Source: Dehalococcoidia bacterium (lineage in GTDB: Bacteria; Chloroflexota; Dehalococcoidia; GIF9; UBA5629). From it: a DNA stretch of 10,396 nt. Each line of letters begins with the position of its first letter. Within the stretch, counting starts at the first letter, position 1. Shown piece after piece: positions 6,437 through 10,396 of this stretch. Under the pieces are notes generated by a model. The model saw only the letters and a list, made by a program, of their open reading frames with translations. It was not told the origin of the DNA and did no database searches. The stretch lies in contig QYPU01000112.1 in assembly GCA_007280145.1 (NCBI GenBank), positions 1-10,396 on the forward strand, read 5' to 3'. Made by a program: the position numbers and the translations under genes.

Positions 6437-7099
6437 CTAACTGCCAACCAACTCCTTCCGAAGCGCTTCCTCACTACCAGTGGGCATCAAGGCGATAACT
6501 CGGTCATCAGCTTTTAAAATGGTGTCTGCCGTGGGCACCTGGGGCTTCTCTCCATTCCGTATTACCAGAGCTAATACAGAATCCTCAGGTAAGCTTAGCT
6601 CCTTGACCGACTTGCCCACCGCTGCAGACTCCTCGCGTATTCTAACCTCAACGACCTCCACCCCCTCCTCCCCCATAGCCAAGAGATGAATCAATGGATG
6701 CGTGGGTATCTCTTCTTCTATGTGTTCTAAAATCAGGTTAGTGACACTAATAGCACAATCAATGCCCAACTTCTTGAAGATGCTTTCATTTTTAGGGTTG
6801 TTAACCCGAGCGATGGTTCGAGGCACCTCGAATTTATGCTTAGCTACCTGGCAGGCTACCAGGTTGTCCTCATCTTCACCCGTAGTTGCAATAAATACAT
6901 CAGCCCTGGACACTCCAGCCTCAGCCAGAGTAGCTACCTCACAGCCATCACCCCTTAAGCACACGCTGCCCAGCTCATCTTCAAAGCCCTCGCACTTAGC
7001 AGCATCCTTTTCCATCAGCAGAACTTCATGCCCCTCATTAAGCAACGCCTTACACAAGTAATAACCTACACTGCCACCGCCAACGATGATTATATACAT
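6437..7099 (-). CDS. TrkA-like K+ transport regulatory protein, RCK_N plus RCK_C
   Basis: The 220-residue protein has two domains. Residues 1-135 form a Rossmann RCK_N (TrkA-N) domain with the dinucleotide loop GGGSVG (Gly7, Gly9, Gly12) and acidic Glu30 at the end of the second strand, expected to favour NAD(H). They also include GDGCE (50-54) and ATTGEDEDNL (71-80), typical of TrkA-N. Residues about 140-220 match RCK_C (TrkA-C): EVRIREESAAVGKSVKEL, then VLALVIRNG and VPTADTILKADDRVIALM. These are cytoplasmic gating subunits of Trk/Ktr K+ uptake or RCK-gated carriers. It is the last gene of the Usp-RCK-RCK group, 16 bases after its shorter partner, with GAGGGGG upstream. No Trk/Ktr membrane subunit gene is in the window. 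Confidence 0.9.
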   Translation of the reverse strand: MYIIIVGGGSVGYYLCKALLNEGHEVLLMEKDAAKCEGFEDELGSVCLRGDGCEVATLAEAGVSRADVFIATTGEDEDNLVACQVAKHKFEVPRTIARVNNPKNESIFKKLGIDCAISVTNLILEHIEEEIPTHPLIHLLAMGEEGVEVVEVRIREESAAVGKSVKELSLPEDSVLALVIRNGEKPQVPTADTILKADDRVIALMPTGSEEALRKELVGS

Positions 7100-7115
7100 G
7101 ATAGTTTCGTCCCCC

Positions 7116-7517
7116 TCACATAGCTAACAGCTTTTCCTTTAGCATTTGGGCAAATACAGTGGTCGGACTTATAGTTTCAAGCCCGAGAGCCTCATAGATA
7201 TCTTTCCGCAGTGGGTCATATATCCGACAGACTACTTTCGGAATATTGAATACATGCTTGGCAATCTGAGCTCCCACAACATTGCGATTGTCGCCCTGGG
7301 TCACTGCTACAAAGGCATCAGCTTCGCTTATACCAGCTTTCTTGAGCATTTCCTCATCGGTACCATCGCCAATCAGTGCTGTACCCCCAAAAGTCGATGG
7401 CAACCTCCTAAAACTATAAGCATCCACATCCAGAACAGTCACCTTATGTCCTTCAGCATCCAGCAAGCTGGCTAGCTGAGCACCGACTCTCCCACAACCC
7501 ATAATAATTACATTCAT
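7116..7517 (-). CDS. TrkA-N (RCK_N) domain protein without RCK_C
   Basis: These 133 residues are a single RCK_N Rossmann domain. The glycine motif is GCGRVG (Gly7, Gly9, Gly12), Asp30 ends the second strand (VTVLDVD), GDGTDEE is at 50-56, AVTQGDNRN at 71-79, and VCRIYDPLR at 96-104. The protein stops where a linker to RCK_C would begin, so it is shorter than full TrkA. Since the frame ends cleanly in TGA just before a well-spaced partner gene, I read it as a true single-domain subunit and not a broken gene. TGAGGT seven bases before the ATG is a good Shine-Dalgarno. It starts nine bases after uspA. It probably forms a heteromer with the two-domain protein downstream. Confidence 0.9.
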   Translation of the reverse strand: MNVIIMGCGRVGAQLASLLDAEGHKVTVLDVDAYSFRRLPSTFGGTALIGDGTDEEMLKKAGISEADAFVAVTQGDNRNVVGAQIAKHVFNIPKVVCRIYDPLRKDIYEALGLETISPTTVFAQMLKEKLLAM

Positions 7518-7526
7518 AATTCTACC

Positions 7527-7952
7527 TCACGGGATAGGTTCTCGGCACAGCAGGACGCGACAAGGAGCTTCCTCTAAAACATGAGGTATGACGCTGCCTA
7601 AACTAAAAGTGCCGAAACGTTTCTTATAAGTCACGCCCATCAGAATTAAATCAGCATCTCTTTCCACTGACTCATCCACGATAGCCGGCCCTGCCTCGCG
7701 TGCCTGAATCAAGTCTGTCTCTATATCGCAATTTCGCTCAGCGGCGATATCCTCAGCACGAGTTAGCGCCTCTTCTGCCCTCTGTATTTCAGACTCAATT
7801 ACCGCACCCAAAGGCAAACTGCGCTTCACCTCGATGATGTAAACAACATAAACCTTAGCCTTTGATTTCCGAGACAAATCACAGGCTAGCTTCACAGCTT
7901 CTTCATCGGCAACATTGCCGCTGGCCGCAACTAATATCGTCCTCAGTTTCAT
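7527..7952 (-). CDS. Universal stress protein, UspA family
   Basis: The 141-residue protein spans one Usp domain. It begins KLRTILVAASGNVADEEAVKLA, with the first strand and helix of the fold, and continues to DADLILMGVTY and SLGSVIPHVLEEAPCRVLL at the C-terminus. Usp proteins of the MJ0577 type bind ATP through G-2x-G-9x-G-S/T. Here Gly106, Gly119 and Ser120 are kept, but the second glycine is Tyr109, so nucleotide binding may be altered. The early Asp of ATP-binding Usps near position 10-13 is also absent (ASGN). A purine run GGGGGTGAT lies somewhat far (about 13 bases) from the ATG. It lies between the APC permease and the RCK genes, which suggests a role as a soluble sensor of transporter activity. 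Confidence 0.9.
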   Translation of the reverse strand: MKLRTILVAASGNVADEEAVKLACDLSRKSKAKVYVVYIIEVKRSLPLGAVIESEIQRAEEALTRAEDIAAERNCDIETDLIQAREAGPAIVDESVERDADLILMGVTYKKRFGTFSLGSVIPHVLEEAPCRVLLCREPIP

Positions 7953-7990
7953 TACTCTATATTATCACCCCCTGCCCCTTAAGTGTAAAC

Positions 7991-8019
7991 ATTATAATTT
8001 CGCCTCGCCAGTTATGCAA
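7991..8019 (-). promoter_or_regulatory. Internal promoter for the uspA-RCK-RCK operon
   Basis: On the minus strand TTGCAT (8014-8019), a 17-base spacer and perfect TATAAT (7991-7996) lie in the 106-base gap after the permease gene. Transcription would start near 7984, about 30 bases before the uspA ATG at 7952. The soluble genes can thus be made without the permease. Confidence 0.6.
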
Positions 8020-8038
8020 TCACCTCTCACTTCGGATA

Positions 8039-8065
8039 GAGCTAGATAGTTTAGCCATTTAGCTC
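8039..8065 (-). repeat. Hairpin spanning the permease stop codon
   Basis: GAGCTA and TAGCTC can form a perfect six-pair stem across 15 bases, with the permease TAA (8059-8061) inside. No T run follows on the minus strand, so it is not a good terminator. It might slow read-through or be chance. Confidence 0.3.
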
Positions 8066-9561
8066 AGAGGCAGCTTCCTTCGCCAGCGGGAAATGAGATA
8101 AATACCAAGCCCTAGAGCCATCCAGGCCAGGCCAACCCAACGGCTGTAGGGCTGAGTGAACATCACCACCAGCCATATCACCACTGTGACCACTAGCCCC
8201 GCGATGGCAGTGACCGGCAATTCCCATTGCTTAAACTTAATGTTCCAGCCCAGCTTAAAAGGACGTGGCAAATCTGGGCGTTTAATGCGCAGGCTTAAAA
8301 TAGCAGCGTGGGCAAATATGAAAGCCAATAGAGAGCCAAAGACATATAAAGTACCCAGGGTAACAAACACATCGGGGGCAAACAGGCCAGGAATTAGAAT
8401 TATAAGCGCTACCGTGGCAAAAAGAATGACAGAAATATAAGGTGTCTTAAACCGAGGATGGACGCGGCTTAACGCCGAAGGTATAAGATGATACCTTCCT
8501 AAAGAGAAAGCCAGGCGCGATATGCCCATCAGGCCAGCATTAGTAGCTATAAACAAAATACTTGCTGCCAGGACAGCTACTAGACCTGGCAGGAGATTAC
8601 GTAGCCCGGTGAATATCCAGGTAAGAACGATAACGCCTGCCTCCTCAGAAGTAAATCCTGCTGCCATTTCCTCCGGCGTTATCGCCGTGGAAATACTATG
8701 AGCAATGCCGGCTACGGGGTCAGTTGCCCAAGAGGTTACGAGCTCCTGAGGTGTCATAGCCGAAAGCGCCACAGTGGACACACCACTGAATAAAATTAGC
8801 ACAGTGACTATCATTAAAATAAGCGCTTTAGGCACCCTTTTTGCTGGCCGCTTGGTTTCCTCAGCCATCTGAGACATGGTCTCAACTCCAGTGTAAGCCA
8901 GAGCTGCCAGAGCTATGCCCAAAATGAGATGGTCCCAACTTGGCCAATAAAAAGTAATATTATGGACGAGAACATCAAAATTGAATACAACCAGCAAGCC
9001 TGAGGTTATTATCAATAGCTGCACCAATAAATCCAGCACTGCGGCTGACACATTAACAAAGGACGTCTCCTTGATGCCAATGACATTGATAATCATAAGG
9101 AAGAAGATTATGCCCATTGATACCGCCGTGCCCATAACTGCAGATTCCTTTAGCGGTGCCCAAAAATAACCCAGGTAAGGAGGGATGACGAAGGCAGAAA
9201 TGGCGATGGTTACAACATAGCTCAGCATTAACGCCCAGCCGCTAACGAAACCTGCCAGGTCGCCGAATCCATGTCGGGCAAAGCTGGCTGAGCCACCAGC
9301 TTCAGGCAGCATAGCCGTGCCTTCAGCATAAGTAAGGGCATTAAAAACGAAGAAGAGGCCAGCTACGGCTAGCACTATTGGTGTCGCCCCCATTGCCACT
9401 AAAGCGATGATGCCTAGGGCGTAATAAATAGACGAACCAACATTACCATAGCCAACACTGTATAGGCCAGGAATACCGAGGACACGCCTTAGAGGATGCG
9501 CCTTAACTCGAGGACGGCGAACAAACTTATCGCCTACTTTAGGCTGCCAATTATTGCGCAC
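8059..9561 (-). CDS. APC-superfamily permease (amino acid/polyamine or cation transporter)
   Basis: The 500-residue protein has about twelve hydrophobic helices in the APC layout. The first bears GNVGSSIYYALGI (39-51), equivalent to the unwound substrate-binding stretch. LPEAGGSASFARHGFG (85-100) is the conserved loop after helix 2. AYTGVETMSQMAEETKRPAKRVP (222-244) is the family signature in helix 6 and the following loop. Further helices lie at about 246-268, 316-345, 372-397, 400-424, 449-470 and 474-492. The C-terminus ends shortly after the last helix, so there is no fused Usp or RCK domain. Translation starts at GTG (9559-9561) with no clear Shine-Dalgarno. A stop codon a few codons upstream excludes a longer start. 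The substrate could be an amino acid, or K+ given its Usp and RCK neighbours. Confidence 0.9.
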   Translation of the reverse strand: MRNNWQPKVGDKFVRRPRVKAHPLRRVLGIPGLYSVGYGNVGSSIYYALGIIALVAMGATPIVLAVAGLFFVFNALTYAEGTAMLPEAGGSASFARHGFGDLAGFVSGWALMLSYVVTIAISAFVIPPYLGYFWAPLKESAVMGTAVSMGIIFFLMIINVIGIKETSFVNVSAAVLDLLVQLLIITSGLLVVFNFDVLVHNITFYWPSWDHLILGIALAALAYTGVETMSQMAEETKRPAKRVPKALILMIVTVLILFSGVSTVALSAMTPQELVTSWATDPVAGIAHSISTAITPEEMAAGFTSEEAGVIVLTWIFTGLRNLLPGLVAVLAASILFIATNAGLMGISRLAFSLGRYHLIPSALSRVHPRFKTPYISVILFATVALIILIPGLFAPDVFVTLGTLYVFGSLLAFIFAHAAILSLRIKRPDLPRPFKLGWNIKFKQWELPVTAIAGLVVTVVIWLVVMFTQPYSRWVGLAWMALGLGIYLISRWRRKLPLS

Positions 9562-9593
9562 AGTTAATCATCTATTATGCTCACTGCTGGCGA

Positions 9594-9622
9594 ATTGTAG
9601 TCCTGCTTTCGTCTGTTGTCAA
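9594..9622 (-). promoter_or_regulatory. Strong promoter for the permease gene
   Basis: On the minus strand a perfect TTGACA (9617-9622), a 17-base spacer and TACAAT (9594-9599) lie upstream of the GTG start. The start site near 9587 leaves a leader of about 25 bases. A five-pair inverted repeat (ATAGC, six bases, GCTAT; 9622-9637) abuts the upstream side of the -35 box and could be an operator. Confidence 0.7.
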
Positions 9623-9639
9623 TAGCTGTTCGGCTATCA

Positions 9640-9906
9640 TAGCTCATTTTTTTCATCAAATTTGAATTCAATAACATAGTTCAGATAAATGGGTGACACT
9701 GCGTTATTCAAAAATAGCGACCCTGAGGGGTCATGCTACAGTTCTCCCTATCCCCCTTCATTCCAAATCTTAAACAAACAAACGCGCATGGGCATATGTC
9801 CACCAACGAATCATGAAAATAGGGGTAGCCTAGAGCATCGGCAGGCATTAACAATACTTTGTACTCTTAAAAATCTCAAGGGGACACTAAGCACCTGAGC
9901 CAGTAC
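9640..9906. other. Gene-free stretch between permease promoter and tRNA promoter
   Basis: The space from 9562 to 9959 holds the permease promoter, the hairpin at 9710-9737 and the tRNA promoter, but no convincing gene. A plus-strand frame at 9689-9898 (69 codons) has low-complexity, Ser/Pro/Asn-rich residues and no Shine-Dalgarno or domain. On the minus strand a 43-codon frame (about 9712-9843) is also unpersuasive. It could hold an untranslated RNA or decayed sequence. Confidence 0.4.
9710..9737 (-). terminator. Terminator-like hairpin, minus strand, in a gene-free gap
   Basis: On the minus strand AGC, a two-base bulge, GACCC, loop CTCA, GGGTC and GCT pair into a stem of eight pairs followed directly by ATTTTT. 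The form is that of an intrinsic terminator. The only minus-strand gene upstream is the sigma factor, whose stop lies over 500 bases away beyond two tRNA genes. What it terminates is therefore unclear. Confidence 0.45.
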
Positions 9907-9912
9907 ATTCAA

Positions 9913-9942
9913 TTGAATCAGAGACGCCTATTAAGCTATAAT
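9913..9942 (+). promoter_or_regulatory. Promoter for the tRNA-His/tRNA-Arg unit
   Basis: TTGAAT (9913-9918), an 18-base spacer and perfect TATAAT (9937-9942) stand before the tRNA genes. The start near 9949 leaves about ten bases of leader. The -35 box is the right half of a 12-base perfect palindrome (9907-9918). Confidence 0.65.
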
Positions 9943-9959
9943 TACTGATTGTAACTCAT

Positions 9960-10037
9960 GGTGAGCGTCGCCTAGAGGTCAAAGGCGCCAGGTTGTGGCC
10001 CTGGAGAACGAGGGTTCAAATCCCTCCGCTCACCCCA
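9960..10037 (+). tRNA. tRNA-His (anticodon GTG), CCA encoded
   Basis: A full cloverleaf folds. The acceptor stem is GTGAGCG (9961-9967) with CGCTCAC (10027-10033). The D stem is GCCT/AGGC, and the anticodon stem CCAGG/CCTGG has loop TTGTGGC with GTG at 9995-9997. The T arm is GAGGG-TTCAAAT-CCCTC. The G at 9960 can pair with the C at 10034, giving the extra G-1:C73 pair that marks tRNA-His for its synthetase. The next three bases are CCA (10035-10037), so the 3' end is encoded and need not be added. It is likely co-transcribed with the tRNA-Arg 48 bases downstream. Confidence 0.95.
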
Positions 10038-10085
10038 TATTAGCCGGCCTGCACAAGAATCGGAGGTCTTGTGAGTATTGTTTGT

Positions 10086-10159
10086 GCGCCTATAGCTCAG
10101 CGGACAAGAGCACCGGTCTTCGGAACCGGGGGTCGTGGGTTCGAATCCCTCTAGGCGCG
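10086..10159 (+). tRNA. tRNA-Arg (anticodon TCG)
   Basis: A cloverleaf of 74 bases folds with acceptor GCGCCTA/TAGGCGC, D stem GCTC/GAGC, and anticodon stem CCGGT/ACCGG with loop CTTCGGA. The anticodon is TCG at 10120-10122, reading CGN-type arginine codons, chiefly CGA and CGG. The T arm is GTGGG-TTCGAAT-CCCTC, with one T-T mismatch at the second pair. The discriminator is G (10159) and is followed by CTA, so CCA is not encoded and must be added, unlike the neighbouring tRNA-His. No separate promoter is evident in the 48-base spacer. Confidence 0.93.
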
Positions 10160-10169
10160 CTATCTGCAT

Positions 10170-10196
10170 CACGGGGGTATTCCCCCCTTCGTGACA
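10170..10196. terminator. Hairpin between tRNA-Arg and the sigma factor gene
   Basis: TCACG with GGGG, a short loop, CCCC, a bulge of a few bases and CGTGA form a strong G-C stem about ten bases after tRNA-Arg and about 55 bases beyond the sigma-factor stop. It lies between convergent units and could end both. Neither strand has a good T run, so termination is inferred from place and stem only. Confidence 0.4.
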
Positions 10197-10249
10197 GCCA
10201 CTAGCGCTTCACAGAGGAGAGCCTGGGATAGCACCAGCGCTATGCGAAC

Positions 10250-10396
10250 TTACTCCAAGTAATCTTTGAGTTTCCGGCTTCGGCTAGGGTGGCGCAACTT
10301 GCGCAATGCCTTAGCTTCAATCTGGCGGATTCGCTCTCGGGTTACATTAAACTCCTTGCCTACCTCCTCCAGAGTTCGGGCTCGCCCATCCTCCAG
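10250..10396 (-). CDS. rpoD: RNA polymerase primary sigma factor, C-terminal end (5' part outside window)
   Basis: The last 48 codons of a minus-strand gene are visible, ending in TAA at 10250-10252. They read LEDGRARTLEEVGKEF, then NVTRERIRQIEAKALRKLRHP and finally SRSRKLKDYLE. This is region 4.2 of sigma-70: a helix-turn-helix that binds the -35 element, with the RERIRQIE recognition helix and the conserved KALRKLRHPSRS ending. The match to primary (RpoD/SigA) sigma factors is very close in type, and alternative sigmas diverge more here. The near-consensus TTGACA boxes found elsewhere in the window fit this factor. Most of the gene lies beyond the right edge. The convergent tRNA unit ends about 90 bases away. 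Confidence 0.95.
   Translation of the reverse strand: MEDGRARTLEEVGKEFNVTRERIRQIEAKALRKLRHPSRSRKLKDYLE

Noticed and set aside
6406..6440. Bidirectional terminator between the HIT and RCK genes
   Set aside because: Only a four-pair CTAG hairpin is present and there is no T run on either strand.
8059..9561. Assigning the permease as KimA (K+ importer)
   Set aside because: The fold family fits, but the characteristic C-terminal cytoplasmic domain is absent and the motifs are those of general APC amino acid carriers. K+ transport stays a hypothesis.
9689..9898. Plus-strand frame of 69 codons in the gap before the tRNAs
   Set aside because: No ribosome binding site, no recognisable domain, and composition typical of an accidental open frame.
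9972..10204. Open frames on both strands across the tRNA genes
   Set aside because: They translate tRNA sequence; the phrases produced (such as RDLNPRSPGPQPGA) are well-known false ORFs over tRNAs.

Overview
The window reads as a bacterial chromosome segment of middling G+C (roughly mid-40s percent by eye), with short intergenic gaps, a housekeeping sigma-70 type vegetative promoter grammar and no mobile elements. Gene content (archaeal-style winged-helix regulator, HIT protein starting MEQIWAPWR, an APC permease beside UspA and TrkA-type RCK proteins, RpoD next to tRNA genes) suggests a Chloroflexota lineage close to Dehalococcoidia. That placement is inference from protein flavour; no marker such as 16S rRNA is present.

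Region 1 (1-780, minus strand): a truncated small protein with a ribbon-helix-helix-like N-terminus lies downstream of a compact winged-helix regulator, which has its own near-consensus promoter. An intrinsic terminator at 725-756 separates this unit from the genes upstream. Region 2 (777-2851): a metallo-beta-lactamase-fold hydrolase and an uncharacterised 224-residue protein form a minus-strand operon. They diverge from a plus-strand coiled-coil protein across a short gap in which two opposing promoters appear to overlap. Region 3 (2875-3726, minus): a HEAAH-type putative zinc metalloprotease of unknown family converges on the coiled-coil gene. Region 4 (3939-6409, plus): a MacB/FtsX-type ABC permease and its LolD-like ATPase are followed by a HIT-family nucleotide hydrolase or phosphorylase.

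Region 5 (6437-9561, minus): an APC-superfamily permease, a UspA protein, an RCK_N-only TrkA-like protein and a full RCK_N plus RCK_C TrkA-like protein. Strong promoters precede both the permease and uspA. This is the most suggestive cluster: a secondary transporter encoded with nucleotide-sensing soluble subunits and no visible Trk/Ktr pore gene. Region 6 (9562-10396): a roughly 400-base gap with no convincing gene holds the permease promoter, a terminator-like hairpin and a tRNA promoter. Then come tRNA-His(GTG) and tRNA-Arg(TCG) on the plus strand, and the C-terminal end of the primary sigma factor on the minus strand.

I found no CRISPR array, insertion sequence, phage module or recognised defence system. 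The best leads for something undescribed are the APC-Usp-RCK-RCK module, the HEAAH protein and the two conserved-looking hypothetical genes.
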